Part shown: piece by piece, positions 9,009 to 17,721 of the stretch | Layout: every line of letters starts with the position of its first letter | How positions within the stretch are numbered: position 1 is the first letter of the stretch | NCBI GenBank assembly: GCA_014804485.1 | Contig: JAAUZT010000011.1 | Span: forward strand, 137,903 to 201,902 | Direction: 5' to 3' | Source: Lachnospiraceae bacterium | GTDB taxonomy: Bacteria > Bacillota > Clostridia > Lachnospirales > Lachnospiraceae | DNA length: 64,000 nucleotides | Translations under genes and position numbers: made by a program | The notes under the pieces: model-generated | What the model was told of the DNA's origin: nothing | Seen by the model: only the letters and a program-made list of their open reading frames with translations | Databases searched by the model: none

Positions 9009-10667
9009 TCAAAGAATGCCGAGATTCCTGCCCAGCATGATGAAGAAAAAGCCAAGCGGAATTCTGGACAGCTCCGCTTCCCCTATGACCCTTAAGATCA
9101 TCAAAAACGTCACATAGATAAATAATCCCGCAATTATGCCGATCGACAGCGTCAACATACCGCCCAGCGGTTCCAGCAAAAAACTACTAAGCAGCGCAAC
9201 CACCACACCGGACACACCGGCAGCTGCCGCCGGAAAAACAATTCCTCCCAGCCATTCCTGCCTGTATTTCAAATTTCTGCTGACAAGAAAGAAATTCAGC
9301 CCGCCGCACACTGCAAAAGACAAAATCAGCGCATACACAATACCATCTGCACCAAGCAGCGCCTTTTGTACCAGAATATATGCTGTAAGAACATGAACTA
9401 TCAGCGAGATTCCTGCCGTAAAGAGCAGTTCCCTTATCATATGAACCCTGTACATAAGTTGTCCGAAGAGGAAGCAGAAACCATACAGTATTATAATGAC
9501 CGCTCCCTTCTGTACCCATGCGGTCAGCGCATCGCTTTCGCCCTTATACAGACATTCGGCAAACGCTCTCGCCAGTGCCGCCAGATAAATGGCCGTCGGA
9601 AAAGCTACGATACACAGTCTGCGCACCGCCTTTCCGATCCGCTCCCGCATGATGCGGTAATCGCCCCGGTCATACGCATTACTGATCCTGCCCGCAGCCG
9701 TGTAAATGCTCCATACACCTAATGCTGCCCCCACGCTGATCAACACGGCATATTTGCCGTAATAACACCCCCATACTCCTGTCCGCTCCGGTCCCAACTC
9801 ACGCCTATTCATGCAATAGTTAAACATACGCTGGTCAATCAACATGTAAAGATTGGAAATCATTGCCGAAACAGCAAAGGGAAGACTGTTGCGCAATACC
9901 ATACCCTGCAAGGAATACTGGGTTTCCAGACGCTTACTCCCATCCATTCCCAGCTTGCCGCGAAGTGTTCCCGAGTAAACCACATATACCACCAGCAGAT
10001 GGATCGTAGTAATGATCTGTGACACCATGACTCCGAGCATAGCACCAAGCGCACCATATGCATAACTGTATACATTGTCCTGTCTGAGCGCTGCAACCTT
10101 AGTACCGTATATATAGCAAACATCCCCGAAACAAAAGGCACAGACCACCATGGAAATACTCTCAATATATTGGGAGTGCGCTGTCAGCACACCAAGCCCG
10201 TAGCCGTCAAAATATCCACGGAAAGTACCGATAAACGCAGCGAAAATGAGTATCGGAGCAACCGCCATGACCGCCATACGGGCAAACGACTCCAACACAA
10301 AAATATCCGCTATGATTTTGGACATTAGTAATACCAGCAATGCCAGCACAACGCTGATAAGCAAATCCATACTGAATGCCGCACGAAACGCACGCTTCGC
10401 ATTCTTATACTGGTCCCGCTTCACCCGATATCGTATGATTCCGGCCATGGTCTTCGTCATACAGTATGAAGTAAAAATCGTAATCAGAAAAAAAATCTCG
10501 TATGCTGGCGCAAACAATCCGATTCCGGCATCGCCAATCACCTTCGACAAAGGAATCCTCATGAGAAGCAATATGATATAAGATATAATGCCCGCATATT
10601 GTACCATCGGATTTTTAATCGATCTATTCAGTAGTCCGCCGTCAGAATCTCTCTTTCGTAATTTCAT
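9009..10667 (-). CDS. SpoVB-like / MOP-superfamily polysaccharide flippase
   Basis: A 552-residue membrane protein with about 12-14 hydrophobic segments. The N-terminus (KNPMVQYAGIISYIILLLMRIPLSKVIGDAGIGLFAPAY) matches the start of stage V sporulation protein B and related lipid-II or oligosaccharide flippases; GTFRGYFDGYG is another family motif. It would move undecaprenyl-linked sugars or wall precursors across the membrane, possibly for the spore cortex. The acidic and basic residues in the helices of the first half fit the MOP superfamily. The next gene towards its 3' end is the BofC-like gene, which supports a sporulation role but does not prove it. The ribosome-binding site (GAGGG) is 12 bases from the ATG. 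Confidence 0.82.
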   Translation of the reverse strand: MKLRKRDSDGGLLNRSIKNPMVQYAGIISYIILLLMRIPLSKVIGDAGIGLFAPAYEIFFLITIFTSYCMTKTMAGIIRYRVKRDQYKNAKRAFRAAFSMDLLISVVLALLVLLMSKIIADIFVLESFARMAVMAVAPILIFAAFIGTFRGYFDGYGLGVLTAHSQYIESISMVVCAFCFGDVCYIYGTKVAALRQDNVYSYAYGALGAMLGVMVSQIITTIHLLVVYVVYSGTLRGKLGMDGSKRLETQYSLQGMVLRNSLPFAVSAMISNLYMLIDQRMFNYCMNRRELGPERTGVWGCYYGKYAVLISVGAALGVWSIYTAAGRISNAYDRGDYRIMRERIGKAVRRLCIVAFPTAIYLAALARAFAECLYKGESDALTAWVQKGAVIIILYGFCFLFGQLMYRVHMIRELLFTAGISLIVHVLTAYILVQKALLGADGIVYALILSFAVCGGLNFFLVSRNLKYRQEWLGGIVFPAAAAGVSGVVVALLSSFLLEPLGGMLTLSIGIIAGLFIYVTFLMILRVIGEAELSRIPLGFFFIMLGRNLGIL

Positions 10668-10707
10668 AGCAATACCATGCCCTCTTATTCATCTTAGTTT
10701 CATCCGT

Positions 10708-11211
10708 TTACTGCGCTCTGGAAATCCCCAGATTCATAAGGACTGCCTCCTGCTTCTCCTCCATGACGGCAGCCTCCCGCTCTTCCATATGATCATACCC
10801 ACACAGATGAAACATACTGTGTGCCATCAGAAAAGCAAACTCGCGCAAAACACTGTGCCCGTATTCCTGTGCCTGCGACAATACACGATCCGCGGATAAA
10901 ATAATATCCCCCAAAATCAGTTCACCGCTGTCCGGATCAAAATAATCAGCCGACATATGCTCAACTCGCGAAAAATCCCCTTCATTGTCAAAAGAAATAT
11001 TCGGAAAAGACAGTACATCTGTCTCGCGATCCATATCCCTGTAGTTTTTGTTATATTCACGTATCCCCGCATTATCCGTAATCAGAAGATTGACCGTCGT
11101 CTCATACGGACAGTTTTCCATCTGCGTGACTGCTTCCATAATCTTATTCAGAATATCCTGCACATTGAAGGGAAAATCGACCTTAGTCTCGTTCTCAACG
11201 TAAGAAGTCAT
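10708..11211 (-). CDS. ybeY: Endoribonuclease YbeY (rRNA maturation)
   Basis: A 167-residue zinc-dependent RNase that takes part in 16S rRNA 3'-end maturation and ribosome quality control. The metal site is clear: AHSMFHLCGYDHMEE near residues 130-144, with three histidines in the H-x3-H-x5-H arrangement. DVLSFPNISFD is the other conserved block. I set the start at ATG 11211 because GAGGAG lies ten bases upstream; a TTG six codons earlier falls inside that ribosome-binding site. The gene overlaps the end of the HD-protein gene by 17 bases, in the usual phoH-HD-ybeY order. Confidence 0.95.
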   Translation of the reverse strand: MTSYVENETKVDFPFNVQDILNKIMEAVTQMENCPYETTVNLLITDNAGIREYNKNYRDMDRETDVLSFPNISFDNEGDFSRVEHMSADYFDPDSGELILGDIILSADRVLSQAQEYGHSVLREFAFLMAHSMFHLCGYDHMEEREAAVMEEKQEAVLMNLGISRAQ

Positions 11212-12394
11212 AATATAATTTCTCCTCAATAAATATCTTCTTCATCTCACGAATCTGTGACAATGATATTTCATTCCACCACAGCTCGTCCGTTTCCAAT
11301 TTTTTCTGGAACACAGTTTCAATTAACTGCGCATAATCCAACTGTGCCATAGGATCTTTCTCAAACAGATATAGAATCGAAGATACAATGCAGTCTGCAA
11401 ACAATACGACAATCGTTTCCCTGGACACTACTTTTTCCGATTCGTCCACATACTCCTTTAAAATTTTCTTGGTACTGGAAGGGAAATGATACTCATTACA
11501 GATCAAAGACACATTCTCCCACGTATTCTCACCCCTAAGCTTGCCGATACGGTGATAATATGCACATGCTTTCGCCGCTGCATCGTCCAGTTCCAGACGT
11601 CTGGCAATGCGGTCGCTTAAGTAGGCCGTGTGTACCGCATGATAATACTCTTCCTTGGACATCTCCTTAAGCTGTACCAAAAGCGGAAATTCTGGATCGT
11701 TGATCTCCATATACTTTTCCCGATTCCTGTGAATTACCGCAGTACTGAACATCTTAAGACTGATCAGCAGCAGGATACAGCACACGACCAGATTGATCGC
11801 CGGAATCAAAAATTGCGCCGCCGAAAGCTTCATCGGAGTAAATAATATCTCATTGGCAGTCAGACACAGCGTCAAAACAGCCAGCGATATAAACAGCGGC
11901 AGCATAACGCGAAAATCATCATCCAGAGTACTGAAAACCAGACTTCCTACCACACCGCTGATAAAATAAAGCCAGAAGATCGCAAAATCCCCTCCGACAA
12001 AATGGACCGACAAAAGAAGGCATACACTTCCTGCCATCACACCCGTCGCAGTATCGCTGAAGACTCCGAGCAGTACGAAGATCACGAGAAAAGGCCAGCC
12101 TGTCACCGGCAGATAGGGAAGGAAAACTGCCGCCAGCAAGCCGCCCAGATACATGAGTGTAAATCTGCCGTATTTTCCTTCATTACGATATATGAAACGC
12201 TGATTAATCTCCTCCATTGCAAAAGAAAATATCACCATACCGGTACCGGTCATAACCATAACCGTATTACGCAGCATCTCTTCCATCTCGCCCTTATGCA
12301 GTATCGTTCCTGCCAGCGCAATTATGCCTGCCAGTATAAACATTAATCCAAACACCGCTATTCTCTTTAAAGTCTGTCTCTTATCTTTTTCCAC
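11195..12394 (-). CDS. PgpH-like membrane HD protein, degenerate and shortened
   Basis: A 399-residue protein between phoH and ybeY, the place where Bacillus has PgpH (YqfF), a c-di-AMP phosphodiesterase of about 700 residues. Residues 1-220 hold six or seven membrane helices. From residue 236 it follows the PgpH HD domain (EFPLLVQLKEM...YYHAVHTAYLSDRI). The extracellular 7TMR-HDED part is missing. The key HD pair reads HR at 281-282 (YYHRIGKL; family YYHDIGK), and later histidines are mostly lost, so catalysis is doubtful. FADCIVSS matches the family's conserved LADS region. The start is GTG at 12394 with AGGA nine bases upstream. It may be a non-catalytic sensor or scaffold. Confidence 0.8.
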   Translation of the reverse strand: MEKDKRQTLKRIAVFGLMFILAGIIALAGTILHKGEMEEMLRNTVMVMTGTGMVIFSFAMEEINQRFIYRNEGKYGRFTLMYLGGLLAAVFLPYLPVTGWPFLVIFVLLGVFSDTATGVMAGSVCLLLSVHFVGGDFAIFWLYFISGVVGSLVFSTLDDDFRVMLPLFISLAVLTLCLTANEILFTPMKLSAAQFLIPAINLVVCCILLLISLKMFSTAVIHRNREKYMEINDPEFPLLVQLKEMSKEEYYHAVHTAYLSDRIARRLELDDAAAKACAYYHRIGKLRGENTWENVSLICNEYHFPSSTKKILKEYVDESEKVVSRETIVVLFADCIVSSILYLFEKDPMAQLDYAQLIETVFQKKLETDELWWNEISLSQIREMKKIFIEEKLYYDFLR

Positions 12395-13394
12395 GTTCGT
12401 AATTCCTGTTTCTCTGTTTTAGTTCTGTACGCTTCTTCTCTTTAGATTCATAGTCATCATATGCCCTGACAATTTTCTGCACCAGGGGATGCCGTACAAC
12501 ATCCTTACTTGTCAGTCTGCAAAAGGCAATATCGTCGATCTTAGCTAATACCTTCATGGCAATGTCCAGACCCGATTTCACATCCGGTGCCAGATCCTTC
12601 TGGGAAGCATCCCCTGTTATGATCACCTTAGAGCCGAAACCGATACGGGTCAAAAACATCTTCATCTGTGCCGGTGTCGTATTCTGTGCCTCATCCAGAA
12701 TAATGTAGGCATTATCCAGTGTACGTCCCCTCATATATGCAAGAGGCGCCACTTCGATCAATCCTTTTTCCATATTCTTGGCGAAACTCTCCGCTCCCAT
12801 GATCTGATATAAAGCATCATAGAGCGGTCTGAGATACGGATCCACTTTACTCTGCAGATCCCCGGGCAGAAAGCCGAGCTTTTCCCCTGCCTCGATCGCC
12901 GGTCTTGTGAGAATGATCCTGCTCACCTCGTTATTTTTAAAAGCCGTAACCGCCATCGCCATGGCCAGATATGTCTTACCGGTTCCGGCAGGCCCGATAC
13001 CAAATACGATCATGCGATCCCTGATGGCATCCACATATTGTTTCTGTCCCAAAGTCTTTGGTTTAATCGGCTTACCGTTTATTGTATGACAGATACAGTC
13101 GCTGTCTATCTCAAGCAGCACGTCCTTGTCACTCTCGCCTTCCATTTCAATGGCATAATTCACATTCTGTTCTTCCAATACATTACCTCTCTCTGACAGG
13201 GCAAGAAGTTCTCTCACCACGTGAGACGCTTTCATGACCGCCTCACGGTCGCCGCTTATCTTAACGGCACCGTCCCTGTCTACAATGACCACATCCAGAT
13301 CGTCTTCTATTTTCCGGATATAGGCATCACGCTCACCGAATAAATTCCGCATATGCTCCACGGACGCATCTATACTGACTGTAAATTCTCCCAT
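12381..13394 (-). CDS. phoH: PhoH family ATPase
   Basis: A 337-residue PhoH/YbeZ-type protein: an N-terminal KH-like region (residues 1-70), then a P-loop ATPase with Walker A GIGPAGTGKTYLAM (Lys140) and Walker B AYIILDEAQN, plus the family stretch TRIGFGSKVIITGDASQ. PhoH proteins act with YbeY in RNA metabolism; the precise reaction is not settled. The C-terminal tail is very basic (KEKKRTELKQRNRNYERGKR). The gene overlaps the next one by 14 bases and follows yqfD by 46 bases, the standard Firmicute arrangement. Confidence 0.93.
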   Translation of the reverse strand: MGEFTVSIDASVEHMRNLFGERDAYIRKIEDDLDVVIVDRDGAVKISGDREAVMKASHVVRELLALSERGNVLEEQNVNYAIEMEGESDKDVLLEIDSDCICHTINGKPIKPKTLGQKQYVDAIRDRMIVFGIGPAGTGKTYLAMAMAVTAFKNNEVSRIILTRPAIEAGEKLGFLPGDLQSKVDPYLRPLYDALYQIMGAESFAKNMEKGLIEVAPLAYMRGRTLDNAYIILDEAQNTTPAQMKMFLTRIGFGSKVIITGDASQKDLAPDVKSGLDIAMKVLAKIDDIAFCRLTSKDVVRHPLVQKIVRAYDDYESKEKKRTELKQRNRNYERGKR

Positions 13395-13440
13395 CTATCT
13401 GTCTTCTGCCTCTCTATCCGTTACCGTTTGCTCTAAATCT

Positions 13441-14709
13441 CTACTCTGCCGTCTCATCCTGTACAGGCTCTTCCCCAACACTTACCTGCTCCGTGCTCGT
13501 CGGCACAAGTTCCGCTGCTGATTCCTCCAACTGTATATTGGCACTTAATACCCAATTTTTATCATTCTTTTTTATTGTAACATTTTTTTTGATAATTTGT
13601 ACCCCTTTTTCGTTTAAAGTTTCTTTAATTTTATGCCACTCATCCTGCATCATCGAATTCATTTCATCTTCCGTGTGCTTCTGGCGTATCATTTCATATT
13701 CCTGAACTGTTTTTTTTCCGTAAAAAATGGGCAGATAGAGACGATCCAACAATTTCACCTGTTTCTTCTCGCCGCTGACATCATATTCCGCATACGGGAT
13801 CTTTCCTAGTCTGAGATTGAGCTCCCTGTCATTGACCCCGAGCATGAGCATTGTTTTCTGTTTGCCGGTATACATCTTCTCCTCATATAGAATGTCCTTT
13901 TTAACGGAAACCGATTCCGTATAACGGAGTTTGATATCGGCATCTGACTCCACATATTGATATTTTCTGACCGTAGTGTCCTCATTGTATACCGGCACGG
14001 CTCCGCTGACCAGCACATCCCCCTTTTCTACCGTATCTCCCAACGCTACCTGCGGCACACCGCTCCTTGTGATGATATACGATATCGTTCCGGACTTCGT
14101 GGCAATCAGATCGTGTCCTTCCGTCCCGGCTTCGCTTCCTGTTTTATCAGATTGACTAAGTTGGTCATAATTTGGCATTTCATTTTCCTTGATATAGATC
14201 AGCAGCGTAGTACCTTTTACCTGTACTGATGTCCAGGTAATCACATCATAGTCTTCCCGCAGTGCTTTCTCCAGCTCCTCAATCCGAAGCCGGCTTTTTT
14301 TCATGGCGACACGGACATCCTTCTCTTCCAGATAATCAAGCAGCACATCCTCTGTCAGCACATAGTTGCCCTCGAACCTGATATTCCAGATATAGCCCGA
14401 TGTCAGCATCCAGAAGAGCATGCAGCATAGGAAACCTGCAACGAATATTTTGCGTCGTCCCATTTTGGACATAAAAAAAGGCAGTCCGTACCTTTTCAGA
14501 ACGGATGCCTTCGTTCCGGTCTTCTTAAGAAGCGGCTTTAATGCAAAAAACCCCCGCACGCTGATATTCATCGTATCATAGTCGCCGTGATCCTCAATAT
14601 CCCACACCAGAATATTGTGATTTCCACACAGATTGAGCAGTCTTTCCGTGGAGTACCCCCACACTTTGATCGTCACATAACCTCTGATATATTGCACCCA
14701 GTGAAGCAT
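13441..14709 (-). CDS. yqfD: Sporulation protein YqfD
   Basis: A 422-residue sporulation protein. It has a conserved N-terminal cytoplasmic region (LHWVQYIRGYVTIKVWGYST...LLNLCGNHNI), a single membrane helix around residues 80-100 (IFVAGFLCCMLFWMLTSGYIW), and an extracytoplasmic beta-rich part beginning RFEGNYVLTEDVLL. In Bacillus YqfD works with YqfC in the mother-cell sigma-E programme. I choose ATG 14709, which has GGAGAGGG just upstream and lies 13 bases after the yqfC stop; two earlier ATGs in frame overlap yqfC and lack a site. The C-terminus is rich in Glu and Thr. Confidence 0.92.
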   Translation of the reverse strand: MLHWVQYIRGYVTIKVWGYSTERLLNLCGNHNILVWDIEDHGDYDTMNISVRGFFALKPLLKKTGTKASVLKRYGLPFFMSKMGRRKIFVAGFLCCMLFWMLTSGYIWNIRFEGNYVLTEDVLLDYLEEKDVRVAMKKSRLRIEELEKALREDYDVITWTSVQVKGTTLLIYIKENEMPNYDQLSQSDKTGSEAGTEGHDLIATKSGTISYIITRSGVPQVALGDTVEKGDVLVSGAVPVYNEDTTVRKYQYVESDADIKLRYTESVSVKKDILYEEKMYTGKQKTMLMLGVNDRELNLRLGKIPYAEYDVSGEKKQVKLLDRLYLPIFYGKKTVQEYEMIRQKHTEDEMNSMMQDEWHKIKETLNEKGVQIIKKNVTIKKNDKNWVLSANIQLEESAAELVPTSTEQVSVGEEPVQDETAE

Positions 14710-14722
14710 CCTACCCTCTCCA

Positions 14723-15022
14723 TCAAACATATCGGACAGCATCGATACTGCCGCTTATTTTCATGTCTTCATTGGTATAATAATCAATTGACAGTCTCCG
14801 TCCCTCAAAGCATATCTTACAATTCTTACCTTGCAGTACGATAGACTCCGTGGTATACTCCAGAATCCCCTTATAATTCTCTATAAAAGCTTCCTGTTTT
14901 CCCGTGATCGTCACAATCGCCGCTCCCAACATCGTATCTTTCGGAAGACGTAAGGATTCCACGATCAGTTCTTTGGAATTTGACAGAGCTTGTATTGGCA
15001 TTTTTTTATGATTTCTCTTCAT
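14723..15022 (-). CDS. yqfC: Sporulation protein YqfC (YabP/YqfC family)
   Basis: A 99-residue YabP/YqfC-type protein. The core reads LRLPKDTMLGAAIVTITGK...IENYKGILEYTTESIVLQGKNCKICFEG, followed by LSIDYYTNEDMKISG, matching the small beta-rich family required for sporulation and controlled by sigma-E in Bacillus. It is followed directly by yqfD. The start at 15022 has no strong ribosome-binding site; an ATG seven codons later is an alternative. On the minus strand TCATGAA (15050-15056) and CATATAGT (15028-15035), 14 bases apart, resemble a sigma-E promoter but lie very near the start codon. Confidence 0.88.
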   Translation of the reverse strand: MKRNHKKMPIQALSNSKELIVESLRLPKDTMLGAAIVTITGKQEAFIENYKGILEYTTESIVLQGKNCKICFEGRRLSIDYYTNEDMKISGSIDAVRYV

Positions 15023-15070
15023 AGTTCACTATATGTTCCGAAGAAGAAATTCATGACTGGATTTATGTCT

Positions 15071-16378
15071 TTATTCCCGCACAATACCCTTAATTAACTC
15101 TGTTTTCTGTACGGACTGTTTTGTAAAATGGTACGCCTTCAAAAACCTTTCTCTTGCCGCCGCCAGCTTATCCGGGTCGTTGGCATAGATCGTTGCTAAA
15201 GATTCACCTGCTTTCACCTGATCCCCGACTTTCTTATGCAGGATTAATCCCACCGATAAGTCGATCTCACTGTCCTTCGTCTCGCGCCCACCGCCGAGAA
15301 TCAGAGAACAAATGCCGATTTCATCACAGTCGATCCTACTCACATACCCCTCCTGCGGTGTCATAATCTCTTCCACCACAGCCGCCTTCGGCAGGAGTGA
15401 GGTATCATACACCGCCCGAGGATCACCGCCCTGTGCCTGCACAAAATCTGCCAGCTTCTTCAAAGCACTTCCGTCCGCAATCACATGCTCTAATTTCTCT
15501 TTTGCCTCCTCCTCGTCGGCGGCTGCACCTCCTGCAACCAGCATATAAGCTCCCAGCGTCATGCACAACCGCATAAAATCCTCCGGTCCTTCTCCCCGCA
15601 AAGTGGCGATGGCCTCCTCCACTTCCAACGCATTTCCCACTGCCCGTCCAAGCGGCTGGTCCATATCCGATACGACAGCGATGGTTTTTCTGCCGGCCAT
15701 ATTGCCAAGCGTAACCATCTCCCGTGCCAGCGCGAAGGAATCTTCCTCCTTTTTCATAAAAGCGCCGCTTCCTGTCTTCACATCCAGCACTATGGCATCC
15801 GCGCCGGAAGCAAGCTTCTTGCTCATAATGGAGCTGGCGATCAATGACATATTATCCACCGTGGCAGTCACATCCCGCAAAGCATATAATTTCTTATCTG
15901 CCGGCGCGATATCCGCTGTCTGTCCCATGATGGACACACCGATCTCATTGACCTGCCTGATGAAATGTTCTTCTGTGATCCCCGTAGTAAATCCGGCAAA
16001 GCTCTCCAGCTTATCAATAGTACCTCCGGTATGTCCCAGCCCTCTGCCGCTCATCTTAGCAATCTTAACACCACAGGCGGCAACCATCGGCGTAAGCGCA
16101 ATAGATGTCTTATCCCCCACGCCGCCGGTGGAATGTTTATCCACCTTAACGCCTTCGACAGCGCTTAAGTTCATCATGTCTCCGCTGTGAGCCATTGCCA
16201 TGGTGAGCGCCACTGTCTCCCGGGCACTCATTCCCTGAAAATAGACTGCCATCATCATGGCGGACATCTGATAGTCCGGTATATGATCCGCCGTGTATTC
16301 TTTGATCATATACTCTATTTCTTCGGTGCTTAATGCGTCTCCGTTACGTTTCTTCATAATCAGATCATACATTCTCAT
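15071..16378 (-). CDS. pdp: Pyrimidine-nucleoside phosphorylase
   Basis: A 435-residue enzyme that cleaves uridine and thymidine/deoxyuridine with phosphate to the base and (deoxy)ribose 1-phosphate (nucleoside salvage). It is recognised by MRMYDLIMKKRNGDALSTEEI, the phosphate-binding KHSTGGVGDKTS around residues 81-92, MSGRGLGHTGGTIDKLES and the central VLDVKTGSGAFMK. The length matches the Firmicute Pdp/DeoA family. A GGAGGT ribosome-binding site lies eight bases before the ATG. It follows rlmH in the same direction by 15 bases. DeoA (thymidine-specific) is the alternative name, and the sequence alone does not settle specificity. Confidence 0.94.
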   Translation of the reverse strand: MRMYDLIMKKRNGDALSTEEIEYMIKEYTADHIPDYQMSAMMMAVYFQGMSARETVALTMAMAHSGDMMNLSAVEGVKVDKHSTGGVGDKTSIALTPMVAACGVKIAKMSGRGLGHTGGTIDKLESFAGFTTGITEEHFIRQVNEIGVSIMGQTADIAPADKKLYALRDVTATVDNMSLIASSIMSKKLASGADAIVLDVKTGSGAFMKKEEDSFALAREMVTLGNMAGRKTIAVVSDMDQPLGRAVGNALEVEEAIATLRGEGPEDFMRLCMTLGAYMLVAGGAAADEEEAKEKLEHVIADGSALKKLADFVQAQGGDPRAVYDTSLLPKAAVVEEIMTPQEGYVSRIDCDEIGICSLILGGGRETKDSEIDLSVGLILHKKVGDQVKAGESLATIYANDPDKLAAARERFLKAYHFTKQSVQKTELIKGIVRE

Positions 16379-16393
16379 AATAAACGACCTCCA

Positions 16394-16873
16394 TTATTTA
16401 TGATACGGCTCTCCGTTTATAATGCGGTAAGCGCGATAAATCTGCTCTAACAAAATGACCCGCATCAACTGATGGGGAAACGTCATTTTAGAAAAGCTGA
16501 CCGCAAGGTCAGCCCTCTTACACACATCTTTATGCAGTCCCAGAGAACCGCCTATAATAAACTGAATATGGCTGATTCCTCCCGTCGCAAGCTTCTCGAT
16601 CTCACCTGCAAAACCTACGGAATCATACATTTTGCCTTGAATTTCCAAAGTCACAACGTAAGCTTCCTCCCTGATAAATCGCAGGATTCGCGCCGCCTCT
16701 TTCTTCTTAACCGTTTCTTCCGACGCAGTTCCTGCCCCATCCGGCGTCTTCTCATCTTCCACCTGAATAATTTCCAGCTTACAGTAACGACTAAGCCGTT
16801 TCTCGTACTCTGCTATGGCATCACGATAAAATTTTTCTTTGATCTTTCCGACCGTGATCACAGTTATCTTCAT
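16394..16873 (-). CDS. rlmH: 23S rRNA (pseudouridine-1915-N3)-methyltransferase RlmH
   Basis: A 159-residue SPOUT-class methyltransferase acting on pseudouridine 1915 in helix 69 of 23S rRNA, on assembled ribosomes. The family landmarks are MKITVITVGKIKEKFYRDAI at the start, the SAM-binding FIIGGSLGLH in the trefoil knot, SFSKMTFPHQLMRVILLEQIYRAYRI and the closing GEPYHK. Its start overlaps the end of the preceding zinc-ribbon gene by 4 bases (ATGA). Confidence 0.97.
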   Translation of the reverse strand: MKITVITVGKIKEKFYRDAIAEYEKRLSRYCKLEIIQVEDEKTPDGAGTASEETVKKKEAARILRFIREEAYVVTLEIQGKMYDSVGFAGEIEKLATGGISHIQFIIGGSLGLHKDVCKRADLAVSFSKMTFPHQLMRVILLEQIYRAYRIINGEPYHK

Positions 16874-17604
16874 TGATTCTCGAACAACTCCTGATAATAC
16901 TCGTCCACAAAATGTTCCAACAGCGCCTCATCGAGATTCATAAATTTATCATTAATAATCGACTTCATCTTATCTGTCCGTCTGAAATATTTCTGCTCAT
17001 CCGGAATGTTCTCCCCTGCTTCAGCCATAAACAACCCCTCATCAATCTGCTGTGCACTCAGGTGTTCTTCACACCACTTGGTCATCTCCGATAACAGGGA
17101 GTCTTCTGATTTCGCCTTAATAAACAGGATCTTGGAATTACGCATGGACACGGCTCCGAACACGATAAAGAGCACAAACAGGGCACCCATAACACCGCAT
17201 ACGAGATATTTTGTCATACCGCTGCTTCGATAGAGCGGTATTACCCCCATAAACACAAGCAGAACAAGAATAAATCCTACGATTCCGACAAACAAAAGCG
17301 TATATGCCGAAGAACGGTTATCCTCCGCCTTCGCCGCACTGTTCTGATAGGCATGGTATACCGGCGGCGGATCGGGAATGCTATCTGTCTCCGTTGTCTC
17401 ATGATCATCGACGAATGCACCATATCCCTCCAATATTTTAGAATTTGCGGCTGATTCCTCAATCGGATAACCATAATCCTGTCGCCCAGCCTCCGCACTC
17501 TGTTCCTTCTCATCCTCCAGCTGATCTACCAACTCTACTTTACATTCCGCACAGCGCTCTATTCCCTCTCTGTACTCGCTCTTACACACCGGACACCAAG
17601 GCAT
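16870..17604 (-). CDS. Zinc-ribbon membrane protein of unknown function
   Basis: A 244-residue protein. Residues 1-25 form a rubredoxin-like zinc ribbon with CPVC (Cys4, Cys7) and CAEC (Cys18, Cys21). An acidic linker follows, then two membrane helices (LLFVGIVGFILVLLVFMGVI and YLVCGVMGALFVLFIVFGAV) and a cytoplasmic helical tail ending FVDEYYQELFENQ. I place the start at ATG 17604, where AAGGAG lies eight bases upstream; the frame runs 30 codons further back without a site. It overlaps rlmH by 4 bases and so is probably co-transcribed with rlmH and pdp. The function is unknown. Confidence 0.75.
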   Translation of the reverse strand: MPWCPVCKSEYREGIERCAECKVELVDQLEDEKEQSAEAGRQDYGYPIEESAANSKILEGYGAFVDDHETTETDSIPDPPPVYHAYQNSAAKAEDNRSSAYTLLFVGIVGFILVLLVFMGVIPLYRSSGMTKYLVCGVMGALFVLFIVFGAVSMRNSKILFIKAKSEDSLLSEMTKWCEEHLSAQQIDEGLFMAEAGENIPDEQKYFRRTDKMKSIINDKFMNLDEALLEHFVDEYYQELFENQ

Positions 17605-17721
17605 ACTGTCACACTCCTTATCACAAAAGTTTGCAAACTGCCTAAAAATTCCATCGCATAATCTTATTTTATAATCATTTTGCATAAATTGCAACTATTT
17701 CCAATGTGCATTTTGTCAATT

